This document shows, piece after piece, positions 9,524 through 19,103 of a stretch of DNA of 47,459 nucleotides. This DNA comes from Candidatus Parvarchaeota archaeon. Its GTDB lineage: Archaea; Nanobdellota; Nanobdellia; JAFCGN01. The notes under the pieces are model-generated. The model made no database searches, was not told the DNA's origin, and worked only from the letters and a program-made list of their open reading frames with translations. The stretch covers positions 1 through 47,459 of the forward strand of contig JAFCEQ010000003.1 in the NCBI GenBank assembly GCA_017609105.1. Direction: 5' to 3'. Numbering within the stretch: the first letter of the stretch is position 1; each line of letters opens with the position of its first letter. The position numbers and the translations under genes are program-made.

Positions 9524-11143
9524 ATGAATAATCAACAACCTATTTTTATCTTACCTGAAAGTGCTTTAAGAACTCAAGGAAAGGATGCGCAAAAATCAAA
9601 CATTGCTGCTGCAAGAGCAATAGCAGAAACAATTAGAACAACATTAGGTCCAAAAGGAATGGATAAAATGCTTGTGGATTCAATGGGAGATGTAGTAATA
9701 ACTAATGATGGAGTAACAATTCTTGAAGAAATGGAGATAGAGCACCCAGCAGCAAAAATGATGGTTGAAGTTGCAAAAACTCAGGAAGAAGAAATAGGTG
9801 ATGGAACAACAACTGCTGTTGTCATTGCAGGAGAACTTCTTAAACAAGCAGAAGAATTGCTTGAGCAAAATATTCATCCAAGCGTTCTTGCAAAAGGATA
9901 CAGATTAGCAGGAATTAAATCAAAAGAAGTTCTTGAACAATTAGGTAAGAAAATAGATAAAGAAAATAAAGAAATTCTTGAAAAAATTGCAATCACTGCA
10001 ATGACAGGTAAAAGTGCTGAAGCATCAAGACAACACCTTGCTAAACTAATAGTTGAAGCAATACAACAAGTTATAGAAGAAAAAAAAGACAAGATAATTG
10101 TTGATTTAAACAATATTAAAGTTGAGAAAAGAACAGGAGGAAGCATTGATGACAGTGAATTAGTGCATGGTGTTGTAATAGATAAAGAAAAAGTTCATTC
10201 AAACATGCCTACAAGCATTCCAATGGCAAAAATACTTTTATTAGATTCAGCACTTGAAGTAAAAGAAACAGAAAGTGAGGCGCAAATAAGAATAAACAGT
10301 CCTGAACAATTAAAGAATTTCATTCAACAAGAAGAAGCAATGCTTAAAGAAATGGCAGATGAAATAAAAAAACTTGGGGCAACAGTTGTTTTCTGTCAAA
10401 AAGGCATTGATGACATTGTTCAACACTATTTAGCAAAGCACGGAATACTTGCTGCAAGAAGAGTTAAAAAAAGTGATATGGAACAATTAAGTAAAGCAAC
10501 AGGTGCAAGAATAATCAGTAAATTAAAAGATGCAACAACAGAGGATTTAGGAAATGCAGGATTAGTTGAGGAAAGAAAAATAGCAGGAGAATCAATGATT
10601 TTCATAAGTGAGTGCAAAAATCCGAAAGCAGTAACAATACTAATAAGAGGAAGCACAGAACATGTTATAGATGAAGTTGAAAGAGCTGTTAAAGATGCTT
10701 TAGGAGATTTAAGTGCTGTAATTGAAAGCGGGATGGTCGTGGCAGGAGGCGGAGCTCCTGAAATGGAATTAGCAAAAGAGCTTAACTTATACGCTGAAGG
10801 CATAAGCGGAAGAGAACAATTAGCAGTAAAAGCATTTGCTAAAGCATTGGAAATAATACCAAGAACTCTTGCAGAAAACGCTGGAATTGATCCTTTAAAC
10901 ACGATTGTTGAATTAAAATCAAAACATGATAAAGGAGATAAATGGGCTGGAATAGAAGTAAATAAAGGAAAAACAACAAACATGTGGGAAGAAGGAGTTC
11001 TTGAACCCTTAAAAGTTAAACAACAAGCAATAACAAGTGCTACAGAAGTTGCAATAATGATACTAAGAATTGATGATGTAATAGCAAGCAGGAAAGAAAC
11101 TCCAGTTCAAGGACCTCAAATGCCACCACAAGGAATGTACTAA
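9524..11143 (+). CDS. thsA: Thermosome subunit (group II chaperonin)
   Basis: [54 protein letters not shown] upstream. Confidence 0.97.
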   Translation: MNNQQPIFILPESALRTQGKDAQKSNIAAARAIAETIRTTLGPKGMDKMLVDSMGDVVITNDGVTILEEMEIEHPAAKMMVEVAKTQEEEIGDGTTTAVVIAGELLKQAEELLEQNIHPSVLAKGYRLAGIKSKEVLEQLGKKIDKENKEILEKIAITAMTGKSAEASRQHLAKLIVEAIQQVIEEKKDKIIVDLNNIKVEKRTGGSIDDSELVHGVVIDKEKVHSNMPTSIPMAKILLLDSALEVKETESEAQIRINSPEQLKNFIQQEEAMLKEMADEIKKLGATVVFCQKGIDDIVQHYLAKHGILAARRVKKSDMEQLSKATGARIISKLKDATTEDLGNAGLVEERKIAGESMIFISECKNPKAVTILIRGSTEHVIDEVERAVKDALGDLSAVIESGMVVAGGGAPEMELAKELNLYAEGISGREQLAVKAFAKALEIIPRTLAENAGIDPLNTIVELKSKHDKGDKWAGIEVNKGKTTNMWEEGVLEPLKVKQQAITSATEVAIMILRIDDVIASRKETPVQGPQMPPQGMY

Positions 11144-11260
11144 AAACAATGCATCAATTAATTTTTTTAAATTTCCTTAATTATTTTTTTAATTATTTTT
11201 TTAATTAAAATCATAAAAGATTAGGAATTATTATAAATCTTTAATTCTTTATAATAAAAC

Positions 11261-11623
11261 ATGGCAAAGAATGGCATTGATTTAAGAAATTTAGAAGATA
11301 ATATAAGAAGATTAGATTCTCAAATAGAAGACATTAACAATCAAATGGAAAAAATGATTAGTGTAAACTTAACGCTTCAATCAAAAATCACAGAACTCAT
11401 GATAAAACAAATTGATTTAATAGAAAATTTGAAAAAAATGGTAGACCTCTTAGAAGAAGCAGGACAAGAAGAAGAGGAAAAAACAGATTTTATTACTCCT
11501 TTAAAAGAAACAATGGAAACTCTTGTATCAAAGCAAGATGAAATACTTACTGCATTACAAACAATTGATAAACACATTACAAGAGAGTACACAAGAGAAA
11601 TGCTTACAAAAGCCTTAAAATAG
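11261..11623 (+). CDS. Small coiled-coil protein at the upstream edge of the pilus locus
   Basis: 120 aa heptad-rich: LEDNIRRLDSQIEDINNQMEKMISVNLTLQSKITELM. Confidence 0.7.
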   Translation: MAKNGIDLRNLEDNIRRLDSQIEDINNQMEKMISVNLTLQSKITELMIKQIDLIENLKKMVDLLEEAGQEEEEKTDFITPLKETMETLVSKQDEILTALQTIDKHITREYTREMLTKALK

Positions 11624-11701
11624 AATAAAATAACAAATTTCAGAACTAATACTCAGAAATTATTTAAATCACAAAATAATATAAAAATTAGGTGAATTTT
11701 T

Positions 11702-11944
11702 TTGAAAAAAAAGTCAAACAAGCCAAACATTAATCAAAAAATGAGTCTAGCAATTCTGTTGTTAATAACAATAGGAGGTTTTTTATTGTTCTCAAATGCA
11801 CAGTCATTCAGTCAAAGCACTTTAGAAATCGGCGTGTACAACCCGTGGACAACAATACAATCAATAATGACATGGATATCCTTAATTACATTAGTCATAA
11901 TATTAATAGAATTACAGGAAATCAGAAAAATAATGAAAAGGTGA
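11702..11944 (+). CDS. Small membrane protein of the pilus locus (TTG start)
   Basis: GGTGA Shine-Dalgarno just upstream of TTG 11702; two hydrophobic segments. Confidence 0.65.
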   Translation: MKKKSNKPNINQKMSLAILLLITIGGFLLFSNAQSFSQSTLEIGVYNPWTTIQSIMTWISLITLVIILIELQEIRKIMKR

Positions 11945-11948
11945 AAGC

Positions 11949-12425
11949 ATGATGAAAAAAATTAATAAAAAAGGTATCACTCCTGTTATAGCAGTTGTCT
12001 TATTAATGATGATGACTGTTGCTGCTGCAGGTGCTGCTTACTTTTGGATAGTTGGTGTTCAAAGCAGCATACAAAGTGATACAGAAAATTTTATTGGAGA
12101 AGTTCTTGAAAGCCAGGAATTTGAAATAATTGACACTGTATGTGATTATAATGCAACCGATGTAACAAATGGTTCAGTAAGAGTAGTGATTTATAATTCA
12201 GGAAAAACTGCTTATGAAGAAGCGGACACAAGAATCTTTTTATTAAATAGTACAACAGGAACAACAAACCAAAGCATACAAGTTGATCCAACAAGTGTTG
12301 AAAAACAAAAAACATTAGAAATTATTGGTTATGGACTTACAATACCTGCTTCAAGCGAGTGGACTGTGAAACTTTCTATTGGCGGAACAACAAAAGAGAA
12401 ATCATGTGTTGCTGATAACACTTAA
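11949..12425 (+). CDS. Archaeal type IV pilin-like protein
   Basis: KINKKGITPVIAVVLLMMMTVAAAGAAYFW class III signal/pilin N-terminus. Confidence 0.85.
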   Translation: MMKKINKKGITPVIAVVLLMMMTVAAAGAAYFWIVGVQSSIQSDTENFIGEVLESQEFEIIDTVCDYNATDVTNGSVRVVIYNSGKTAYEEADTRIFLLNSTTGTTNQSIQVDPTSVEKQKTLEIIGYGLTIPASSEWTVKLSIGGTTKEKSCVADNT

Positions 12426-12483
12426 GATTTTTCTTTAATTTTTTTCTTTAATTTTTTTGTTAAATAAAATTTTTGTTAAGTAA

Positions 12484-13512
12484 TTGTTCAAGAATTTCTT
12501 ATATTCTTTTAGAAATCCTTATAATTCTGTGAAAGATTTATTTAAATTAATGAGTAAAAATAATTTCTTTAAATCAAAAAAAATTATTAATAAAAAATGC
12601 CAAACTCAGATAGTTAGCACTGTTTTAATAACAGGGCTTCTTCTTTCAGTAGTTAGTGTGACTTATATTTGGGGCAAACCACTTATTCAAAAAGTAAGTG
12701 ATAATGCAAAAATAGAATCAAGAATAAATAAATTAAATGAAATTGATAAAGCAATAAAAGATGTTGCAGACACTGGTTCGCCAAATACTATAGAAATAAC
12801 TTTAGAAAATGATGAATCTATTTCAATTAATGATGAAGGAGAACTTGTTTACACTACAATAACAGCTGTTCCATTAGTTACAACTTATGATTGGGGTCCC
12901 ATTAATTTTGTTGAAAGCCCTTATACTAATGAGAAATACTCTGTTGACACCACTACTGCAATGTCAAGCGGGTATAAGCAATGCAAACCCACTAATGTTT
13001 ACAAAGGAGAAGTGAATTTAACATATAATTCTGAAGAAACAGAAGAATATAATGTGCTTGTTTTTAATGGAGAGAAAACACCATATTATGATTATGTGTG
13101 TTTAACAAAAGACTTAAATGATTTTGACTGCAACCAAAATTGCGGGTATGTTGATGAACCCATAATTTTAGGAAACACGTCTTTTCAAATATTTTATGTG
13201 AATGAAACAGGAAAAAGAGTGAATATTATTGGAAGAGAAATATTAAAAACAGGCGAGCTTGGAACTGATGACCCAGAAGGCATAATTGTTGGCAGAGCAA
13301 TTTTGAGCAATGAAAAATATTTTGTCACTTTCAAACTCGTTTATAGGCCTTTAAAAGACCCTAACACTGGTAATACGCACCAAATAATTCTTAATTGTGA
13401 AAAAGATTGTTTTGTTGGTCCAGGAGAGCATAATATTTATCTTTCCTTAATAGAAAAACCTCAAGGAACTTTAAGCACCAACGAATATAATATAAATATT
13501 AGAGTCATATAA
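12484..13512 (+). CDS. Pilin-like secreted/membrane protein, Cys-containing ectodomain
   Basis: INKKCQTQIVSTVLITGLLLSVVSVTYIWGKPLIQK pilin-like hydrophobic N-terminus; start uncertain (TTG 12484, GTG 12529 or ATG 12550). Confidence 0.7.
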   Translation: MFKNFLYSFRNPYNSVKDLFKLMSKNNFFKSKKIINKKCQTQIVSTVLITGLLLSVVSVTYIWGKPLIQKVSDNAKIESRINKLNEIDKAIKDVADTGSPNTIEITLENDESISINDEGELVYTTITAVPLVTTYDWGPINFVESPYTNEKYSVDTTTAMSSGYKQCKPTNVYKGEVNLTYNSEETEEYNVLVFNGEKTPYYDYVCLTKDLNDFDCNQNCGYVDEPIILGNTSFQIFYVNETGKRVNIIGREILKTGELGTDDPEGIIVGRAILSNEKYFVTFKLVYRPLKDPNTGNTHQIILNCEKDCFVGPGEHNIYLSLIEKPQGTLSTNEYNINIRVI

Positions 13513-13518
13513 TTTAGT

Positions 13519-15270
13519 ATGGGTTTTAAATTAAAAAATGTTGGAAGAAAATTAGCTATTAACAAAAAAAAGAGGTATTCTAAAGAAAAAATTAAAAACT
13601 TAAAAGAAATTGAAGAAGAAAAAATTGAAAAACCTCAAAAAACATTTGAATCAAAAGAAAAATCAAGAATTCAGGAGAGAGGAGAAATCACTAAAGAATC
13701 TGAATCTGATTTAAAAACAATAGGCATAAGCGTTAATGAAAAAAAATTCACACCCACAACACTTACTCCTGAAAAAATTAAACAGCTTGAAAAAATTAAT
13801 GAAGTCATACCTCTTGTAACAATTGATTATAAAGGAACTCAACAAACACTTGTATACGCTAACATAAGATGGGATCCAACAATTTCTTCTTTAAGATATG
13901 ATTTAAAAGAACCTCCTTTAAGCAAACAAGAAGAACAAATCCTGAAAGAAACAAAAGTCCTTCTTCAAGAAAAATTAAATATTGATTTCAGCAAGATAAG
14001 GCTTGAAAAAGCATTCAAGTTTTTGATTGAAAAATTCTATCAAATTATTGATGAGCTTGGATACAAATTAACAGAAGACCAAAAAATCAGAATGCAATAC
14101 TATATTTACAGAGATTTTATGGGATTAGGGAAAATAGAACCCTTAATGCATGATGATAATATAGAAGATATAAGTTGTGATGGAGTAAATATTCCTATTT
14201 TTGTTTATCACAGAAATCCTTTATACGGGCAAATGAGAACTAACATAATATTTAGAAGCAAAGAGGAGTTAGATTCATTTGTTTTAAGGCTCTCTCAAAA
14301 AGCAGGTAAGGCTTTGACAATAGCAGACCCTTTATTAGAAGGTTCTCTTCCTGACGGTTCTCGTATACAAGCAACCTTAGGAACTGATATTGCGAGAAGA
14401 GGGAGTAATTTCACTATTCGTAAATTCACTAAAAAACCTATGACACCAACAGATTTACTGAACTATAATACGGGTTCTCCTGAAATGTTTGCGTACTTAT
14501 GGATGGCATTAGAAAATAGATTGTCAATTCTGGTTAGCGGAGGAACTGCAACTGGTAAAACAACATTCCTTAATGCATTAAGTTTATTCATTAAACCAGA
14601 ATTTAAGATAATTAGCATAGAAGACACTCCAGAATTAAGATTGCCTCACCCAAATTGGGTGCCTGTTGTCGCAAGAAGAGGGTATGGAAAAGAAGAATAT
14701 GGAGAAGTAAGCATGTTTAATCTTCTTAAAAGCTCATTAAGACAAAGACCTGATTACATTATAGTTGGTGAAGTGCGTGGAGAAGAAGCTTATGTCTTAT
14801 TTCAAGGAATGGCTACAGGACATTCAGGGTTAGGCACGCTTCACGCGGATAGCATTGAAGCTGTTATTGATAGACTTATAACAAAACCAATAAACTTGCC
14901 TAAAGCAATGATTGATAATTTAGACATTATTGTTTTTCTTGAATTAATTAGGAGAGAAGGAAGTTATGTTAGAAGGGTTGCTGAAATTCTTGAAATTGTA
15001 GGTTATGATTATAAAACACAAAAACTTAAAACAAATGTTGCTTTTGTTTGGGATCCAATAACAGATAAGTATATTTCAAAAAATTCTGTTCTTCTTGAAA
15101 AAATAAGAGTTAGAATGTCATATACTGAAGATAAAATAAAACAAGATATGCATAATAGAGTGAGATTATTGAATTGGTTAAAAGAAAATAATGTCAATGA
15201 TTACAAAGAAGTCACAAAATATATTTCAGCATATTATATCAATCCAGAATTAGTAATGAGTCAAATATAA
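13519..15270 (+). CDS. Type II/IV secretion system ATPase (GspE/TadA/ArlI superfamily)
   Basis: Walker A GGTATGKTT, IISIEDTPELRLPHPNWV, LRQRPDYIIVGEVRGEEA, GHSGLGTLHAD. Confidence 0.95.
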   Translation: MGFKLKNVGRKLAINKKKRYSKEKIKNLKEIEEEKIEKPQKTFESKEKSRIQERGEITKESESDLKTIGISVNEKKFTPTTLTPEKIKQLEKINEVIPLVTIDYKGTQQTLVYANIRWDPTISSLRYDLKEPPLSKQEEQILKETKVLLQEKLNIDFSKIRLEKAFKFLIEKFYQIIDELGYKLTEDQKIRMQYYIYRDFMGLGKIEPLMHDDNIEDISCDGVNIPIFVYHRNPLYGQMRTNIIFRSKEELDSFVLRLSQKAGKALTIADPLLEGSLPDGSRIQATLGTDIARRGSNFTIRKFTKKPMTPTDLLNYNTGSPEMFAYLWMALENRLSILVSGGTATGKTTFLNALSLFIKPEFKIISIEDTPELRLPHPNWVPVVARRGYGKEEYGEVSMFNLLKSSLRQRPDYIIVGEVRGEEAYVLFQGMATGHSGLGTLHADSIEAVIDRLITKPINLPKAMIDNLDIIVFLELIRREGSYVRRVAEILEIVGYDYKTQKLKTNVAFVWDPITDKYISKNSVLLEKIRVRMSYTEDKIKQDMHNRVRLLNWLKENNVNDYKEVTKYISAYYINPELVMSQI

Positions 15271-15279
15271 GGTGAAAAA

Positions 15280-16146
15280 ATGGGTTATGCAGAAACAAGT
15301 TACAGGTTATTAAAAAAAGTTTCAAACAAGTACGCTTACTTAATAGAGGACTTGAAAGAAGATTTGAAACAAGCAAACCTGAATTATACTATAGAAGAAT
15401 ATTTTTCAATGATGGTGTTCACAACCTTGGTATTATTAATAAGTGTTTTTTGCATTGGTGGCTTCATATTTTTCTTTGTAATGAGAAGCATAATAATTGC
15501 TTTTATTGGAGGTTTTCTTCTTTCCTTATTTATTACAATAATAACTATTGTAGCTTTCATTATATATCCTTCTCAATTAATGGACACAAGAAGAAAAAAA
15601 ATAGAAAATAATTTGTATTTTGCAGCAAATTACATGTCTACAATAAGCAGTAGTGGGTTGCCTGCTCAAAAAATATTTAAAGTAATGGGAAATTTTAGCG
15701 AATTTGGAGAAATTGCAAAAATATGCAGGAGAATTACAAGAGACATAGAAGTCTTTGGAATGAACGTAAATGAAGCTATTGAAAAAGTTGTTCAATTAAG
15801 TCCTTCAAAAAAATTAAACGAATTGCTTTGGGGAATGAGAGGTATCATCTTAGGAGGCGGGGATTTAAGCACTTATTTAAAAGAGAAATCTAAAAGTTTA
15901 TTAAATGATTATAGAAGGCTTTTAGAAGAATTTACTAGAAGCATTTCCCTTTATTTAGAAATTTATATTACACTTATCATGGTTGGAACTGTTTTTACAT
16001 TAGTTCTTACAACAATCATGAGCTTGCTTGGAGGGTATGTTAAACAACTCCAATTAGTTCAAATGATAATAGTAACAATAGGACTTCCGTTCATATCTGC
16101 CGTGTTTGTCCTCATGCTTAAAACAATAAATCCAACAGAAGCGTAA
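15280..16146 (+). CDS. Pilus platform membrane protein, TadC/GspF family
   Basis: NNLYFAANYMSTISSSGLPAQKIFKVM...GMNVNEAIEKV...LLWGMRGIILGGGDLSTYLKEKS; multiple TM segments. Confidence 0.85.
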   Translation: MGYAETSYRLLKKVSNKYAYLIEDLKEDLKQANLNYTIEEYFSMMVFTTLVLLISVFCIGGFIFFFVMRSIIIAFIGGFLLSLFITIITIVAFIIYPSQLMDTRRKKIENNLYFAANYMSTISSSGLPAQKIFKVMGNFSEFGEIAKICRRITRDIEVFGMNVNEAIEKVVQLSPSKKLNELLWGMRGIILGGGDLSTYLKEKSKSLLNDYRRLLEEFTRSISLYLEIYITLIMVGTVFTLVLTTIMSLLGGYVKQLQLVQMIIVTIGLPFISAVFVLMLKTINPTEA

Positions 16147-16157
16147 GGTGATTAAAA

Positions 16158-17267
16158 ATAGAAAAAAAGAAAGTAATCATAATTTCAGTTATTACAGGAA
16201 TTATTGTATTTTTTTTAAGTTATGCTCTTTCAAGATTTACTTTGTCCGGCCTTCTTTATGGCATAGTATTCGGGTTAATAACAACTACTTTTCCTTACCT
16301 TATATTAGATTATCTTAGAGCAAAAAAAATAAGAGCATTAGAATTACAGTTTCCTGAATTCTTAAGAAATTTAGCAGAAAGCGTTAAAGCAGGAATGACT
16401 TTAACAAAAGCTATAGAAAACGCTGCAAAAACAGATTTTGGAGAACTAACACCGCACGTAAAAAAACTTCATAATCTGCTAAGTTGGGGCACGCCATTAC
16501 CTGAAGCAATAAATGTATTTAAAAAAGAAACAAAAGAATCAAAACACATACAAAGAGGGCTTTTAATAATTATGGAAGCATATTATTTCGGAGGGAATGT
16601 AGCGGAAATAATGGGTTCTGTTGCTGAAAGCACAAACAAAATAATCAATGTTGAAAAAGATAGAAAATCAATAATGGCTCAACAAACAAGTGTAATGTAT
16701 ATTGTTCAATTCATTTTTGTTGCAATCTTAATCGGGCTTTTTGTAGTATTAATTCCATTAGTTACTACTGAATATGGTGAAGAAGGAATTTCAGGGTTTT
16801 TAAGCAGAGAAAACTTGCCTTCTGTTAATTATTTTAGAACCTTGTTTTTCTTAACAATAGTCATACAATCAATAGCAAATGGAATCGTAGCAGGAGAAAC
16901 ACAAGAAGGAAGACTCAGTGCAGGCATTAAACACTCAGGGATTATGCTTACCATTGGATTACTCGCATACCTTATTTTCATTTACCCAATTAATTATTCA
17001 CTGAATGTAAGTCTTTCAAAAAACATTGTTTATCCTTCTGAAACCCTGGAGTTAATAGGACATTTTGAGAAAGAAGGAACAAAAGTTCAAGGAGTTATTG
17101 TGAATATAACTCTTAATGGAAAAAGCATTCAAAGCATAACAGATTCTAAAGGGGATTTCAGAGTAGATTTAAAAGCTCCTTCAAGAATTGGAGATTATAA
17201 TGTTTTGGTGGAGATTAAATATGAAAACAAGAAAATTATTCAAGAAGCAACACTCCAAGTCAGATAA
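16158..17267 (+). CDS. Second TadC/GspF-family platform protein with C-terminal beta-sandwich-like domain; probable AUA start
   Basis: FPEFLRNLAESVKAGMTLTKAIENAA; frame is open upstream of TTG 16242 and encodes IEKKKVIIISVITGIIVFFLSYALSRF; GGTGA at 16147-16151, 6-nt spacer, ATA at 16158. Confidence 0.8.
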   Translation: MEKKKVIIISVITGIIVFFLSYALSRFTLSGLLYGIVFGLITTTFPYLILDYLRAKKIRALELQFPEFLRNLAESVKAGMTLTKAIENAAKTDFGELTPHVKKLHNLLSWGTPLPEAINVFKKETKESKHIQRGLLIIMEAYYFGGNVAEIMGSVAESTNKIINVEKDRKSIMAQQTSVMYIVQFIFVAILIGLFVVLIPLVTTEYGEEGISGFLSRENLPSVNYFRTLFFLTIVIQSIANGIVAGETQEGRLSAGIKHSGIMLTIGLLAYLIFIYPINYSLNVSLSKNIVYPSETLELIGHFEKEGTKVQGVIVNITLNGKSIQSITDSKGDFRVDLKAPSRIGDYNVLVEIKYENKKIIQEATLQVR

Positions 17268-18021
17268 AGCACAATTAGATATTGATTTATTATTAGCTTA
17301 TATTGTCTTTATTGCATTTATTGTATTCATAATTCGGTTTTCAATAAATCTTTTAACACCATACACTAATACTATTGATTTTTCAATACATCAAAGAAAT
17401 GCTTTAAAAGTTTATCACAATAGTATTCCTTCAGTGTTTGATTATAATGATTTATACAAATTATGTAATGTTAATGCAACTGAATTAAATGGTGTTAAAG
17501 TTATTTATAACATAAAAGGGGTTAAACTCCCTGCATGGGATGATTTAATTGAATACCCTAATAACACTGATGGAAAAATAATAATTTTAAGAAAAAATGA
17601 GAATCTTGAAATATTATTCGGAAGCAACTCAACAGAATACAATACAACATTAATAATGGTTTTCCCGCAATACTCTAATGTTTTTATTGAAAATGATTCA
17701 TTAGAAACTCAGGACTTAATATCCTTAGAAAAAGATTCATTTCAAAATGATGTTATTACAATAAATAGTAATGTTAAATCAAATGATTTAGACAAAGTTA
17801 TGATAAAAACAGATTCTAAAACAAGCCCTTTTTTTGTGTTTATTAGTGGAATATATGGGATTAATCATAATAGGGTTTTTGTTGGAAGCGCGAGCATTAA
17901 TGGTTCTTGCAGTTCAGGAGGAAGCGGGTATAAACAAGAATTATATGGTAATGCGTTAATGAATGTGAATGGAAGCGATACTATTGTGGAATTAACTCAA
18001 AAAACATGGTGGATTTCATGA
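17221..18021 (+). CDS. Pilin-like protein
   Basis: SKSDKAQLDIDLLLAYIVFIAFIVFIIRF; ATG 17221 preferred over TTG 17188. Confidence 0.7.
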   Translation: MKTRKLFKKQHSKSDKAQLDIDLLLAYIVFIAFIVFIIRFSINLLTPYTNTIDFSIHQRNALKVYHNSIPSVFDYNDLYKLCNVNATELNGVKVIYNIKGVKLPAWDDLIEYPNNTDGKIIILRKNENLEILFGSNSTEYNTTLIMVFPQYSNVFIENDSLETQDLISLEKDSFQNDVITINSNVKSNDLDKVMIKTDSKTSPFFVFISGIYGINHNRVFVGSASINGSCSSGGSGYKQELYGNALMNVNGSDTIVELTQKTWWIS

Positions 18022-19103
18022 AAGAAAAAATAAAGAATAAAAAAGGATTCATAAGATTGTTAGAAGTGGTTGTAGCCTCAATGCTGCTTTTAGGATTGCT
18101 TAATTGGATGTCAGAAGAAGTGTATACTCCAAGTTTTGAATTAAAAACAAATCCTATTTACAAAGGGATTTCAATAATTGATTTAATGCATAATAGCAGG
18201 GTTTTAGAAACCTTATTAGAAAATTATGACTTACAAAGCATTGACTCTGAAATAACTTATCTTCTTCCAGTAAGAACTCCTCATAAAATTGAGGTAACAT
18301 ATGCTTCAGAATTTAAAATAAAAGAATTAAATGGAGAAAACTTAGAGAAAAACTATGGTATAACTTATAATTTTCCTACAAGCGTAGATAAAAATTCTAT
18401 TTTTTTAAGTGAAGAAACAAAACCCTTAGAAAGAAATGTTTTGTGGAATTCTTATGAAATAATTTTTTCAATAAGAAATAATAGAACAAGTAATTTAGTT
18501 AAAGAAAACATAACATTACTAAATATTCCAATAATAATTGATAATGGAAACATTCTTAGCAATGATAGTTTCGCGTTTTTCATAAAAAATGAGGAAGTGC
18601 CAATGAGTGTTGATAATCTAAAATCTTTAAACGGTAAATGGAATAATGTAAGTGCAAACATAACTTTTCAAATCCCGTTCTTAAAAGCAGGAGAATCAGT
18701 ATTATCTTACTTGTTTTATTCAGATAATACAACAATTTTCAATAATTCACAAAATTATCAAGAATTAACAAATAAGAAAAATGAAAATTATGTAAAAATA
18801 TTGAAGTTAACAAGCAAAAAAAGTTCAAGAGGAGATGTTTTATTTAAAACTAAATTAAATTCTTATGAAGAAAAGAAAATACTTCTTCAATACTCTTTGA
18901 ATACAAAAAAAAGCAATACTTACAGTAATATAATAACAATTAATAATACTGGAGTGAGAATAAATTTAACAGAAAACAATGTTAAAGAAGGAACACTCCC
19001 TCTTTACACTTCTTTGCCTACAACAACAACGTATAGTATTTCAAGAATAATTCCTTTAAAACAAAATTTAGCTGAAATAAAAATTTATTTGTGGTATATA
19101 TGA
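18018..19103 (+). CDS. Pilin-like protein with large ectodomain
   Basis: IKNKKGFIRLLEVVVASMLLLGLLNW; ATGA overlap with upstream stop; many N-X-S/T sequons. Confidence 0.75.
   Translation: MKEKIKNKKGFIRLLEVVVASMLLLGLLNWMSEEVYTPSFELKTNPIYKGISIIDLMHNSRVLETLLENYDLQSIDSEITYLLPVRTPHKIEVTYASEFKIKELNGENLEKNYGITYNFPTSVDKNSIFLSEETKPLERNVLWNSYEIIFSIRNNRTSNLVKENITLLNIPIIIDNGNILSNDSFAFFIKNEEVPMSVDNLKSLNGKWNNVSANITFQIPFLKAGESVLSYLFYSDNTTIFNNSQNYQELTNKKNENYVKILKLTSKKSSRGDVLFKTKLNSYEEKKILLQYSLNTKKSNTYSNIITINNTGVRINLTENNVKEGTLPLYTSLPTTTTYSISRIIPLKQNLAEIKIYLWYI

Noticed and set aside
10426-10983. 185-aa minus-strand ORF opposite the thermosome gene (also 9680..9877 and 9874..10146)
   Set aside because: Fully antisense to a clear conserved chaperonin gene; hydrophobic, low-complexity translations expected from AT-rich antisense frames.
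16148-16330. Alternative GTG 16148 start or programmed frameshift on the A7 run for the second TadC gene
   Set aside because: The GTG is part of the GGTGA Shine-Dalgarno, its frame does not encode the platform protein, and the canonical -1 slip would give the wrong frame; kept only as a sequencing-error caveat.
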